Origin: JAUIAI01 sp045106815
GTDB lineage: Bacteria; Pseudomonadota; Gammaproteobacteria; Burkholderiales; Burkholderiaceae_E
DNA: 64,000 nt
NCBI GenBank assembly: GCA_045106815.1
Contig: JBGCFG010000056.1
Span: 1 to 64,000 of the forward strand
Direction: 5' to 3'
Positions 51,375 to 59,740 of the stretch are shown piece after piece. Each line of letters opens with the position of its first letter. The stretch's first letter is position 1. The notes under the pieces are model-generated. The model had not been told where the DNA came from. It ran no database searches and saw only the letters and a list, made by a program, of their open reading frames with translations. The translations under genes were made by a program, and so were the position numbers.

Positions 51375-51827
51375 TCAGAATCGACGCGCGTACATTAAAC
51401 CGAAGCCATTGCCAATAGGCACTGCAAACAAGCTGCCAGTTTCGTCCAGATGTTTGCCTAAGAGATCCGAAGTGACAAAAACCAGGGGTAAACCTATCAA
51501 GTTCTGTCGGAACCGATTGCCTTTTAGATATTTGTCGTCCGAGAGTACGGCTAGGTTATACAGACCAAGCGCCATCAAGCCAATGGTCCTGATTGAGAAC
51601 TGATACGGACCTTCGCCCGTAGGGTTATCCAAACCGGCCAGTGGTGCGGTAAGCAGTACCGTAGCCCCAAACTCTCGTGGATACTCGGACGCCAGCGCGC
51701 TTACCCCGATGGTAAATCCTGTGAACAACACTCCACCGACGATGTTATTGGCTAACCGACTTTGCGCAGCAGCAGCATTGAAGTGAAGACAGGAAATTAA
51801 AGCGGCACAGATTAAGTATGGTTTCAT
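51375..51827 (-). CDS. Exported protein of unknown function
   Basis: Protein of 150 residues with a signal peptide ending about residue 21 (C-L-H-F-N-A-A-A-A-Q). The mature part has two or three weakly hydrophobic segments (V-G-G-V-L-F-T-G-F-T-I-G-V, I-G-L-M-A-L-G-L-Y) and ends G-F-G-L-M-Y-A-R-R-F. I recognise no family. The adjacent 262 bases (51828-52089) hold no gene; GGTCTAGC occurs there twice (51892 and 51944). The gene sits in an interval between the box genes and boxR that looks like an insertion. Confidence 0.65.
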   Translation of the reverse strand: MKPYLICAALISCLHFNAAAAQSRLANNIVGGVLFTGFTIGVSALASEYPREFGATVLLTAPLAGLDNPTGEGPYQFSIRTIGLMALGLYNLAVLSDDKYLKGNRFRQNLIGLPLVFVTSDLLGKHLDETGSLFAVPIGNGFGLMYARRF

Positions 51828-52089
51828 TTAGGTATTGCTTATAGCGAAGCGGCTGATCAGTCTTATTCTTGGTACCTGGTAAGGCTTGTGGGGTCTAGCC
51901 AATGTCGGCCTTAGGTTGGCAACTCGATTATGGTGAGGTACTAGGTCTAGCTAAGGTCTGCCCGAAACGTTGCCCCGCGCTGTTGTTGCTCCGTGCGCAT
52001 GGCTCATGAAATTAGACCATCAACCTGCTGTCGTTAGCTTCGCTGCTCGACCCTGAACAGTCGGTCAGCGATGTTCGCGTTGATTCGGT

Positions 52090-52416
52090 TTATGGCCGGT
52101 AGTCTTCTTCGCGCTGATGACGAGTGGCGCCCACCACAACGTTATCGCCAACAATTTCAAAGAGAACAACATAGCCAGTGCCACCGAATGGAACGATCAA
52201 TTCGCGCGATCGACCGTTGCCCAGTTCTGCCCGACGACATGAGTAGGGCGACCAAGACAGCAGACGCATGCCCTCGCGAATGGCATCCAATGCTCGTTGG
52301 GGAATGGCCCAGTTCGGCGTCTCGCTCGCAAGCTCACGTTCGATCGCGAAGTCTTCTAGACGCAAGAGGTCCGCCACTGCTTCTTCCAGTAGCGTCACCG
52401 TGTACTTTGCTGTCAT
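52090..52416 (-). CDS. RelE/ParE family toxin
   Basis: Type II toxin of the ParE/RelE fold, 108 residues. The N-terminal strand Y-T-V-T-L-L-E-E-A-V-A-D-L, a helix with R-L-E-D-F-A-I-E-R, and the C-terminal strands S-R-E-L-I-V-P-F-G-G-T-G-Y-V-V-L-F-E-I and V-G-A-T-R-H-Q-R-E-E-D-Y fit the ParE core, including the usual late R-H-x-R-E. Its start overlaps the antitoxin stop by four bases. Target (gyrase or ribosome) cannot be told. Confidence 0.88.
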   Translation of the reverse strand: MTAKYTVTLLEEAVADLLRLEDFAIERELASETPNWAIPQRALDAIREGMRLLSWSPYSCRRAELGNGRSRELIVPFGGTGYVVLFEIVGDNVVVGATRHQREEDYRP

Positions 52417-52697
52417 CTGGTCGTGCGCTTGCCTGCTGTGCGCTTCGCATCGTCAAGGCGCGTCTGCAGGTCGGCCAGAACGTCGTCAACCGCGTGCCCG
52501 CCGCCTTCTTGCTTCCACCGCCCAATCGCGGCCTCGCCACGAGTGACAAACTCTAACTGCATACGACGCCAGGCCGCTGCTGCTACAACCGCTTCTTCGA
52601 TGAACTGGGTGAGCGACTCGCCTTCACGCAAGACAGACTCAACTTCAGCACGGACTTTGGGCTCGACACGGATAGGCGGAAAGTTGGCAGATCGCAT
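52413..52697 (-). CDS. Antitoxin of the ParE-type module
   Basis: Antitoxin, 94 residues from the ATG at 52697. The N-terminus F-P-P-I-R-V-E-P-K-V-R-A-E-V-E-S-V-L looks like a ribbon-helix-helix DNA-binding domain; the C-terminal half is charged and helical, fit to neutralise the toxin. It is first in the two-gene module. An inverted repeat GTGTAG/CTACAC lies just upstream (52700-52726), a likely site for autoregulation. Confidence 0.82.
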   Translation of the reverse strand: MRSANFPPIRVEPKVRAEVESVLREGESLTQFIEEAVVAAAAWRRMQLEFVTRGEAAIGRWKQEGGGHAVDDVLADLQTRLDDAKRTAGKRTTR

Positions 52698-52699
52698 CT

Positions 52700-52726
52700 G
52701 TGTAGTGTATAGCAAACGTGCTACAC
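52700..52726. promoter_or_regulatory. Candidate operator of the toxin-antitoxin module
   Basis: GTGTAG (52700-52705) and CTACAC (52721-52726) form an inverted repeat with a 15-base spacer a few bases upstream of the antitoxin start. Confidence 0.5.
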
Positions 52727-52859
52727 GAGCAATATCTACAGTGCCCCACACAATGGCTACGGGGCTCATGCCTGGATTAGCCCGCCCGGGAGATGGCCTG
52801 AACGGCTGAAAACTGATCGCTATTACCGTCTCCCCCGGCCCTTTGCTGCATGCCAAAAT

Positions 52860-52883
52860 ATCAATCGAACGATCAATCGAACA
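52860..52883. repeat. Short tandem repeat, two copies of 12 bases
   Basis: ATCAATCGAACG is followed directly by ATCAATCGAACA (11 of 12 identical) in the gap between the antitoxin and boxR. No function assigned. Confidence 0.6.
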
Positions 52884-52950
52884 TCCGCTTTCGGAATTAG
52901 GGCGAACTACACATGACACCGTCCCTACGGTCAAATGCCAACTACTGCAA

Positions 52951-53877
52951 TTAAGCGGAAGACCTGTTCAACAACCGGCAAATCTCATCAACACATGCCT
53001 CCAGCGAGCCCGCACTGGTGTTGATCGTTTGGTCTGCCAATTGGTAGAGCGGTTGGCGGCTAGCCAAAATGTGCCGTAACTCACTCATGGCATGTTCGCG
53101 TCCACGCATGGGCCGCATATCGCCCTGCTCAACCACCCGATTCATGTGATCTTCGGGCTCGGCTCGCAACCAGACTGTGTAGCAGTGGCTGCGGACCTGA
53201 GCATAGGTCGAGTCAGTCGTGACAATTGACCCGCCAGTAGCCAAGACTATGCGCTCTTCCTGCTCAATCAACCTGGCCAGGACTCGCGACTCCGCTTCGC
53301 GGTAGGCATCCTGCCCGTACACCGCGAAGATGCCGGCCAGATCGCTACCCATCTCACGCTCAATTTCATGATCCAGTTCTACAAATCTAAAACCGAGCTT
53401 TTTAGCAAGCCTTGTCCCAATCGTGGACTTACCCGCACCGCGCAATCCGATCAGCGCAATCCGCGACAAGCGAGCCACGCCTGCCTCACCAAATCGCTGA
53501 CGCAACAATTCGCTGACTTCTGCCAATTGTCGATCGTCCAACTGACGCAGTCGCCCGATGAGTTCCTGAGCGAGCGGACTTGTAGCAGGGACTCTCTCAA
53601 AGGTTCGATCAATTAGCTCGTGCATTGAACAACTGAGGGCGTGCGCCAGTTTACGCAGCAACAACATTGACGCGTTACCGCTGCCAAGCTCCAATTGGGC
53701 AAGGTAACGCTCGGAAACCCCAGCTTTGCTGGCTAACTGTTTGCGGGTCAGACCAACTTGCTCACGCCGCGCACGGACTCTCAATCCGAGCGCCTTCAGA
53801 TAGGCCTGCTCTTCGGTCTCATCTGAATTGGACGGCACCGATTGGGCGGTGGATGCTGCGGTTTCTCGGCGTGGCAT
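52951..53877 (-). CDS. boxR: BoxR-type regulator: HTH domain fused to shikimate-kinase-like domain
   Basis: Transcriptional regulator of 308 residues from the ATG at 53877. An XRE-type helix-turn-helix (about 29-89; R-K-Q-L-A-S-K-A-G-V-S-E-R-Y-L-A-Q-L-E) is fused to a shikimate-kinase-like domain (about 135-305) with the P-loop G-L-R-G-A-G-K-S-T. This architecture is known from BzdR and BoxR, which sense benzoyl-CoA and repress benzoate genes. It lies about 2.2 kb from boxC, past a flavodoxin, an exported protein and a toxin-antitoxin pair. Divergent from the hydrolase at 53915 with a very short gap. Confidence 0.9.
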   Translation of the reverse strand: MPRRETAASTAQSVPSNSDETEEQAYLKALGLRVRARREQVGLTRKQLASKAGVSERYLAQLELGSGNASMLLLRKLAHALSCSMHELIDRTFERVPATSPLAQELIGRLRQLDDRQLAEVSELLRQRFGEAGVARLSRIALIGLRGAGKSTIGTRLAKKLGFRFVELDHEIEREMGSDLAGIFAVYGQDAYREAESRVLARLIEQEERIVLATGGSIVTTDSTYAQVRSHCYTVWLRAEPEDHMNRVVEQGDMRPMRGREHAMSELRHILASRQPLYQLADQTINTSAGSLEACVDEICRLLNRSSA

Positions 53878-53914
53878 TATTGTGCTGCTAAATCCTGATG
53901 CCGCAATATAACGC

Positions 53915-54724
53915 ATGCCCTCTGAATCACGCATGACCTACCCATTGGACACCTCTTCCCAGCACCTCGAGATCCGCAAAGTGAACTGGCCCACAGATCA
54001 GGTCGTGCGCCGGGCCATTATTTTTCTGCACGAGGGACTCGGCTCAGCAGCTGCGTGGCAGGCCTTCCCCGAGAAGCTTTGCATTGGATGCGGGCTGCCT
54101 GGTTTGGTCTACTCCCGGGCAGGCTACGGTCAATCTGCCGGGTTGACGAAGCCATTTGCCCCCGATTTTTTGCACATAGGCGCAAGCATCGAGCTTGACC
54201 AATTGCTCATTGAGCAAGGCATTGAGCAAGCAATCCTGGTGGGGCATAGCGATGGCGCGTCAATCGCAATTATTTACGCCGGGCAGCCTCACCAGATGAG
54301 CGCTCAAGTGACAGCGTTGGTCGCGATAGCACCGCACCTTTTTGTTGAACCGATTTGTGTGCAGGCGATTGAGCGGTTGTCGCAGAAGGTTCGGGAAGCG
54401 CCTGAACGGCTAGCCCTACTTCGCACCCAACATCGCGATATTGACGCACTGTTTGCTGCCTGGACGACGGCCTGGCTGTCGCCCGATTTCCACGATCTCA
54501 ATCTGCGTGTGGAGGCCACCAACATTGCCTGCCCGGTGCTGGCTGTGCAGGGCGAACATGATCAATACGGAACGCTTGAACAAGTACGAAGCCTGACAGC
54601 ACTGGCGCCACACGGACAACTCCTGGTGATGCCTGACTGCCGTCACAGCCCTCATGTCGAAGCCACTGCGCCGTTGCTAAAAGCTTGCGAGAACTTTATT
54701 CAGGCGGCAGTCGGACGCGCATAA
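53915..54724 (+). CDS. Alpha/beta hydrolase
   Basis: Alpha/beta-hydrolase-fold enzyme, 269 residues. Nucleophile elbow G-H-S-D-G-A-S with its Ser is near residue 110, an oxyanion region H-E-G-L-G-S near 39, an acid in Q-G-E-H-D-Q-Y near 212 and the catalytic His in R-H-S-P-H-V near 246. No signal peptide. A second ATG at 53933 may be the true start. Neighbour to boxR: hydrolases of this kind are often found in box clusters, but substrate is unknown. Confidence 0.87.
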   Translation: MPSESRMTYPLDTSSQHLEIRKVNWPTDQVVRRAIIFLHEGLGSAAAWQAFPEKLCIGCGLPGLVYSRAGYGQSAGLTKPFAPDFLHIGASIELDQLLIEQGIEQAILVGHSDGASIAIIYAGQPHQMSAQVTALVAIAPHLFVEPICVQAIERLSQKVREAPERLALLRTQHRDIDALFAAWTTAWLSPDFHDLNLRVEATNIACPVLAVQGEHDQYGTLEQVRSLTALAPHGQLLVMPDCRHSPHVEATAPLLKACENFIQAAVGRA

Positions 54725-54771
54725 CAACTCACCAGGCCAGTAGCAAGCGCTCGGCATGGCAAGCTGATGGT

Positions 54772-55167
54772 TTACTCGTCGCGCTTGAATCGATTTGAAG
54801 CAGAGCGACCAATCGCAGTGGAATTGCTGCGTCCCTGCGAGCGACGCTTGACTCGATCATGGCGATTGCTGAGGTGACGGTTGCGAACACTGCGCGAGCC
54901 ACGGGTGCGCTGAGCCTTGCCAGAGCGCACCACAGCCTTGGCTTTTTCACCTGGCTTCTTAGACTTCGTGCCACAAGGCGCATCCCGAAAGACGTATCGC
55001 CCCTTGGCGCTTTTGCACTTGAACCGCTCGGCAAGAGCAACGTCCGGCGTAATCAGGCTAGCCACCACCAGGGTCAGACCAACAAGCAAACTCGTCTTGA
55101 CTTTCAGCAGTTGACGGCGACGCAAAGAAACCGGTTGACTGACATGGCGGGCTGGAAGTATTGGCAT
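54772..55167 (-). CDS. Small exported basic protein, DUF4124-like
   Basis: Exported protein of 131 residues. A hydrophobic signal (T-S-L-L-V-G-L-T-L-V-V-A-S-L-I) ends V-A-L-A near residue 46; the start may lie further in, since the N-terminal 20 residues are atypical. The short conserved part R-F-K-C-K-S-A-K-G-R-Y-V-F-R-D-A-P-C resembles DUF4124 with its two cysteines. The last 60 residues are extremely rich in Arg, Lys and Ser, consistent with binding of an anionic polymer. Function unknown. Confidence 0.65.
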   Translation of the reverse strand: MPILPARHVSQPVSLRRRQLLKVKTSLLVGLTLVVASLITPDVALAERFKCKSAKGRYVFRDAPCGTKSKKPGEKAKAVVRSGKAQRTRGSRSVRNRHLSNRHDRVKRRSQGRSNSTAIGRSASNRFKRDE

Positions 55168-55303
55168 GGTGACGGCTCAAAAACACGTTGGTCTCGGATA
55201 ATGCCCATGCCAGCAGTGTTCTTAAGCAGTCATACTTCTCAGCGGTCGATACTTACAGATAAATGGTTATCGAGCAGCCATGCATAGAGGCCGCGTAAAG
55301 AGG

Positions 55304-55927
55304 TCACGCAAAGCGGTACTCACCGCCCTTTTCGAGCGCCTTTTTATAAGCGGGGCGCGCCTGAAAACGTTCAACCCAATCTGACAAAGCGGGGAGCTTG
55401 CCGAGCACGCCATAGATTCTGGCCACCTCACCCACAAAGCTCATTTGCACATCGGCCCCACTGAAGGTGTTGCCGACGAACCAGTCTTTGCCAGTGAGCG
55501 CCTGATTTAGGAATCCGAGATGGTTGTTGATTTCACTACTGATGCGAGGCTCAAGCGGTGCAGCAGCTTCACCCAGCCTTGAGGTGTAGAGCTTCAACAT
55601 GAGTGGAAGCATGGCAGAGCCTTCAGCATAGTGAAGCCACTGCTGATACTCGTCATAGTCTGCTGACGCGGTATCGGGCTGCAACCGACCACCGCCGTGT
55701 CTGCGGATGATGTAGTCGATGATCGCGGCCGATTCGATGATCGTTTTTTTACCGTCAGTGAGTACGGGAGACTTACCCAGCGGATGCACGGCTTCCAACT
55801 CAGGAGGCGCGAGACGGGTTTCTGCATTGCGCTGGTAGGACTTGATTCCGTAAGGCAGAGCCAGTTCTTCAAGAAGCCAAAGTACGCGCTGCGAGCGAGA
55901 ATCGTTGAGGTGATGGACAACAAGCAT
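55304..55927 (-). CDS. Glutathione S-transferase family protein
   Basis: Cytosolic GST, 207 residues. The thioredoxin-like N-terminal domain shows H-L-N-D-S-R-S-Q-R-V-L-W-L-L-E-E-L and the glutathione-binding G-K-K-T-I-I-E-S-A-A-I segment; the C-terminal half is all-helical. A ribosome site (CGGAG) precedes the ATG. Ser in the N-terminal loop (N-D-S-R-S-Q-R) is a candidate active residue. No operon partner evident; Sua5 starts 28 bases upstream on the same strand. Confidence 0.92.
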   Translation of the reverse strand: MLVVHHLNDSRSQRVLWLLEELALPYGIKSYQRNAETRLAPPELEAVHPLGKSPVLTDGKKTIIESAAIIDYIIRRHGGGRLQPDTASADYDEYQQWLHYAEGSAMLPLMLKLYTSRLGEAAAPLEPRISSEINNHLGFLNQALTGKDWFVGNTFSGADVQMSFVGEVARIYGVLGKLPALSDWVERFQARPAYKKALEKGGEYRFA

Positions 55928-55955
55928 AAGATCTCCGAGTAGAAATTGATTGGCG

Positions 55956-57077
55956 TTAGCTGTGCGGGGCAGGCGACTGGCCGGAGCCCGTCTGAGCCCG
56001 CGTCAGCCGGTCAATGATGGCGGCAAAACCTCGCTGTTCAACAGGACGCTCGACGATCAGTTCATCGAGATTGAGCGCATCCAGTTCGCGCAAATCGTCA
56101 TAGAGTTGGGCCGCAAGGACTGAAGCTGAGGATGGCATGCGCCGCCAAACAAGCGTTGTTTCTGCTTGCGCTTGTGTTTGCGCTTGGATCAGCGGCGGCA
56201 CCTGGACTGAATAGATAGCAAGGCGTCTTTGCTGCTCGTGCGCACTCTGGGCGATCGCGTTGATTTGCGCTGCTTGCACAAGCCTGAGAGAGGTGTGCGG
56301 CGCATAGTGAGCCGCAAGCGTGCCGGCAGCGGCGGGCAATGACGAATTAAGAGAAGTACGTGGCTTAGGCGTATCACCGATATCGACCCCATCGACTGAT
56401 CTGGCCGACCTAGCGATGGTCGGCACTTCAATCTGGTGCAGTTTTAGGCCCAGGGCCTGAGCAACCGCGCCCGCTTCAATGGCGCCGGGCCTGAGCAGAC
56501 GAATACGATCTGTGCTGACATCGATGATGGTTGATTCCAGACCAAACTTCGCTGCGCCACCATCAAGCACGAGCGGCGCCTGCGCGCCGTAGTCATCGAC
56601 AACGTGACTTGCGCGCGTTGGACTGATGCGGCCAAAGCGATTCGCCGATGGCCCAGCGACACCAACGCCCCCGAGTAACTCAAACGCCCTTAACAATGCT
56701 TGTGCTGTGGGATGTGAAGGCACCCGAATACCAATCGTAGGATGCCCCGCACAGGCATACGCTGGCATGCCGTCCATGAGGGGGCAGATTAGCGTCATTG
56801 GCCCCGGCCAAAAAGCATCTGCGAGCGTACTCGCCGCTGCGTTTAAGTTTCCCCACCGGCGCGCGCCCGCAGCACTAGATACATGAACAATAAGCGGATG
56901 GTCAGCCGGCCTGCCCTTAAGCGCGTAGATAGCGCCCACGGCAGACTCGTTGGCCGCGTCCGCCCCAAGCCCATAGACAGTCTCGGTTGGAAACGCAACC
57001 AACTGCCCGCTTCTCAAAGCGCTGGCAGCCCTGTCAATAGCATCCTGATCAGGCGCCAGCCCGTCGTCGGGATTCAT
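55956..57077 (-). CDS. tsaC: L-threonylcarbamoyladenylate synthase (Sua5 type)
   Basis: Enzyme making threonylcarbamoyl-AMP for tRNA t6A modification, 373 residues. The YrdC/TsaC domain (about 10-210) carries V-A-F-P-T-E-T-V-Y-G-L-G-A-D, K-G-R-P, S-A-N-R-F-G-R-I-S-P-T; the Sua5 C-terminal domain with S-S-L-P-A-A-A-G-T-L-A-A-H-Y-A-P follows (about 230-360), so this is the long form. The ATG overlaps the purK stop by four bases. The order purC-purE-purK-Sua5 is a feature of Burkholderiales. Confidence 0.95.
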   Translation of the reverse strand: MNPDDGLAPDQDAIDRAASALRSGQLVAFPTETVYGLGADAANESAVGAIYALKGRPADHPLIVHVSSAAGARRWGNLNAAASTLADAFWPGPMTLICPLMDGMPAYACAGHPTIGIRVPSHPTAQALLRAFELLGGVGVAGPSANRFGRISPTRASHVVDDYGAQAPLVLDGGAAKFGLESTIIDVSTDRIRLLRPGAIEAGAVAQALGLKLHQIEVPTIARSARSVDGVDIGDTPKPRTSLNSSLPAAAGTLAAHYAPHTSLRLVQAAQINAIAQSAHEQQRRLAIYSVQVPPLIQAQTQAQAETTLVWRRMPSSASVLAAQLYDDLRELDALNLDELIVERPVEQRGFAAIIDRLTRAQTGSGQSPAPHS

Positions 57078-58252
57078 GCCGTCGGCGGTCCGGCCTGCAG
57101 ATCTGCCTCGATACGCTGAGCGGTTGCCTGAGCTTGTGCGAGCGAGTCGCCAAGGATCGTGACATGCCCCATTTTGCGACCCATGCGGGCCTGGGCCTTA
57201 CCGTAAAGATGAAGCTTTGCGCGGGGATGACGCACAACGCCCGACCAATTGGGTTCGTTTGGCTCCTCCGCTCCGTCGGCAAACCAGCTATTGCCCAGAA
57301 TGTTCAGCATTACCGCCGGCTCGTGCTGTTGCACCCCGCCGAGCGGCCAACCAGCCAGCACCCTGGCCTGTTGTTCAAACTGGCTCGTCAGGCAGGCATC
57401 AATGGTGTAGTGACCCGAGTTATGAGGCCTTGGCGCTAATTCGTTGACCAGCAATTCAGTGTCGTTGATCACGAAGAACTCGGCGCACAACACGCCGACA
57501 TATTCCAGCGTGTGAGCGATACGCACAGTGGCCGCAGTGGCACGCAGCGCAAGCTCGGGGTCGACCCGGGCCGGTACGTTGGAGACGGCCAGTATGCCGT
57601 CGCGATGCTCATTCTCGGACACGGGATAAGCAGCTGTTTCGCCCGTGAAACTGCGAGCGACCACCACCGACAACTCGGTCTGCAATGCCAGCCTCGCCTC
57701 CAAGACACAGGGCACTTCACCAAATCTCTTGAATGCCTCGATCGCTTGCTCGATATTGTCAACCCGGGCCTGACCCTTGCCGTCATAGCCAAGGCGCGCC
57801 ACCTTCAAAATGCCGGGTAACAGCGCCGCATCGATGTTTTCAAGGTCTTCGCTTGAATGCACGGGCGCCCATGGCGCAGGATTCAATTCACACTGGCTGA
57901 TAAACGTTTTTTCGGCAATGCGATCCTGGGCAATAGACACAGCATCATGCCCCGGGCTTACAAGACAATGAGCAGCGAGAAACTGCAGTGCAGTCGCCGG
58001 CACATTCTCAAATTCAGTCGTGCAGGCCTGGCACAACTGACCCAGTTCGGCCAGCGCGTTTTCGTCTAGATAGTCCGCCTGAATGTGTCGGTCAGCCACC
58101 GAGGCGGCGGGTCCGTTATCGGCCGGATCAAGCACGCACACTTTAAAGCCGATGCTCTGCGCAGCCATACAGAACATCCGACCCAGTTGACCACCGCCCA
58201 GCAGGCCTAACCAGGCGCCAGGCGCCAGCGGATGATTCACAGGTTTGCTCAT
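57074..58252 (-). CDS. purK: 5-(Carboxyamino)imidazole ribonucleotide synthase
   Basis: ATP-grasp enzyme of purine synthesis that carboxylates AIR to N5-CAIR, 392 residues. Motifs: L-G-G-G-Q-L-G-R-M-F near the start, the ATP-grasp K-V-A-R-L-G-Y-D-G-K-G-Q, and V-N-E-L-A-P-R-P-H-N-S-G-H-Y-T-I-D-A. It overlaps purE upstream and tsaC downstream by four bases each. Confidence 0.97.
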   Translation of the reverse strand: MSKPVNHPLAPGAWLGLLGGGQLGRMFCMAAQSIGFKVCVLDPADNGPAASVADRHIQADYLDENALAELGQLCQACTTEFENVPATALQFLAAHCLVSPGHDAVSIAQDRIAEKTFISQCELNPAPWAPVHSSEDLENIDAALLPGILKVARLGYDGKGQARVDNIEQAIEAFKRFGEVPCVLEARLALQTELSVVVARSFTGETAAYPVSENEHRDGILAVSNVPARVDPELALRATAATVRIAHTLEYVGVLCAEFFVINDTELLVNELAPRPHNSGHYTIDACLTSQFEQQARVLAGWPLGGVQQHEPAVMLNILGNSWFADGAEEPNEPNWSGVVRHPRAKLHLYGKAQARMGRKMGHVTILGDSLAQAQATAQRIEADLQAGPPTA

Positions 58253-58767
58253 TGGGAATACCCCGGCAGCGTCATAGACTGCGCCGCAAGCGTCTGGCGC
58301 GCACGATACTCATCCAGTCTTACTCGCAGCGCTTCGTCAGTTGCTGCCAGCATCGCAGCAGCGAACAGCGCCGCATTCGCGGCGCCCGCTTCGCCAATCG
58401 CGAAAGTAGCCACAGGAATACCACGCGGCATTTGCACAATCGACAAAAGCGAATCCTCGCCACGCAAATACTTGCTTGGCACGGGCACGCCAAGCACTGG
58501 CACAGATGTCTTTGCGGCAAGCATGCCGGGCAGGTGGGCAGCGCCACCGGCGCCTGCAATAATGGCTCGCAGTCCACTGTCGCGTGCGCCCTGCGCGTAA
58601 GCGAACATCTCGTCCGGCATACGGTGGGCAGACACCACCTGCGCTTCATGTGGAATCTCCAATTCGCGCAGTAGATCCGTTGCGTTTTTCATCACGTCCC
58701 AGTCACTGCTGGAACCCATGACGACGCCAATCAGGGCTTGCTTTTGTTCGGTCATGTGTTCAGTCAT
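58249..58767 (-). CDS. purE: N5-carboxyaminoimidazole ribonucleotide mutase
   Basis: Class I PurE, 172 residues, converting N5-CAIR to CAIR. Motifs: M-G-S-S-S-D-W-D-V-M near residue 17, S-A-H-R-M-P with the catalytic His, and G-A-G-G-A-A-H-L-P-G-M. The ATG at 58767 follows GGAG and overlaps the purC stop by four bases; a second ATG four codons later is less likely. Confidence 0.97.
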   Translation of the reverse strand: MTEHMTEQKQALIGVVMGSSSDWDVMKNATDLLRELEIPHEAQVVSAHRMPDEMFAYAQGARDSGLRAIIAGAGGAAHLPGMLAAKTSVPVLGVPVPSKYLRGEDSLLSIVQMPRGIPVATFAIGEAGAANAALFAAAMLAATDEALRVRLDEYRARQTLAAQSMTLPGYSQ

Positions 58768-59714
58768 GTTTGCTCCGGCAAACGCTGGCCGGTTATCAGG
58801 CGTAGCGCCTCACGATACTTCTCGGCAGTCTGGGCCAGTATTGTGGCCGGCAATGGGGGCGGGGGGGCTGTCTTGGGCCAGTCGGTCAGGCTCTCAAGAT
58901 AGTCGCGCAAGAACTGCTTATCAAATGACGGTGGCGAAATGCCAAGTTGATACGAATCAACTGGCCAATAACGCGATGAATCGGCAGTCAGAATTTCGTC
59001 CATCAGAACGAGCTTGTTGTTATGGTCCAGGCCAAACTCGAACTTGGTGTCCGCAATGATGATGCCGCGCGCTCGCGCATACTCAGCCGCCGTGTTGTAC
59101 AGGCTCAGGCTGATCGTGCGAATTTCCTCTGCGAGCGTTGCCCCAATGATCTGCGACATTTGATCAAACGAAATATTCTCGTCATGGTCACCCATCTCGG
59201 CTTTTGTCGCGGGGGTAAAAATGGGTGCGGGCAATTGTGCTGCCTGTTGCAAGCCGGCAGGCAACTCAATGCCGCAAACGGCTCCGGTGGCTTGATAGTC
59301 TTTCCATCCAGAGCCAATGAGATAACCACGCACCACCGCTTCAATAGGCAGCGGCTTGAGTCGCTTGACGACCATTGAGCGGCCAATGACTTGTTTGCGT
59401 TCAGCTTCGGCTACCACGGTAACCGGGTCAATTCCGGTCAGGTGATCCGGCACGATCCCTTTGAGCTTATCGAACCAAAACAAAGCCATTTGATTCAATA
59501 CGCGCCCTTTCCCCGGCACCGGCTCGGCCATGATGACATCGAATGCGGAGATTCGATCGGTGGTCACGATGAGCATCGTTTGGTCATCTATGGCGTAGTT
59601 CTCGCGAACTTTGCCGCGCCCCAGCAGCTCGAGAGAGCTGATGCTGCTTTGGTAGAGGGCGCTGTCGTCAGAAGCCGGGGCACCGGTGTCAGGCGGATTT
59701 TGTTGGGCGGGCAT
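58764..59714 (-). CDS. purC: Phosphoribosylaminoimidazole-succinocarboxamide synthase
   Basis: SAICAR synthase, 316 residues, of the long form found in Betaproteobacteria and yeast. Motifs: L-L-G-R-G-K-V-R-E-N-Y near residue 30, D-R-I-S-A-F-D, E-A-V-V-R-G-Y and G-I-I-I-A-D-T-K-F-E-F-G. First in the purC-purE-purK-tsaC operon. The start lies 26 bases after the otnI stop, on the same strand. Confidence 0.97.
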   Translation of the reverse strand: MPAQQNPPDTGAPASDDSALYQSSISSLELLGRGKVRENYAIDDQTMLIVTTDRISAFDVIMAEPVPGKGRVLNQMALFWFDKLKGIVPDHLTGIDPVTVVAEAERKQVIGRSMVVKRLKPLPIEAVVRGYLIGSGWKDYQATGAVCGIELPAGLQQAAQLPAPIFTPATKAEMGDHDENISFDQMSQIIGATLAEEIRTISLSLYNTAAEYARARGIIIADTKFEFGLDHNNKLVLMDEILTADSSRYWPVDSYQLGISPPSFDKQFLRDYLESLTDWPKTAPPPPLPATILAQTAEKYREALRLITGQRLPEQT

Positions 59715-59740
59715 GCGAGCAAAACCAGTATTGTGCCTGA

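Noticed and set aside
51828..52089. Mobile element remnant or attachment site based on repeated GGTCTAGC
   Set aside because: Only two 8-base copies, no integrase or transposase trace, no clear flanking duplication; insertion stays a hypothesis for the wider interval.
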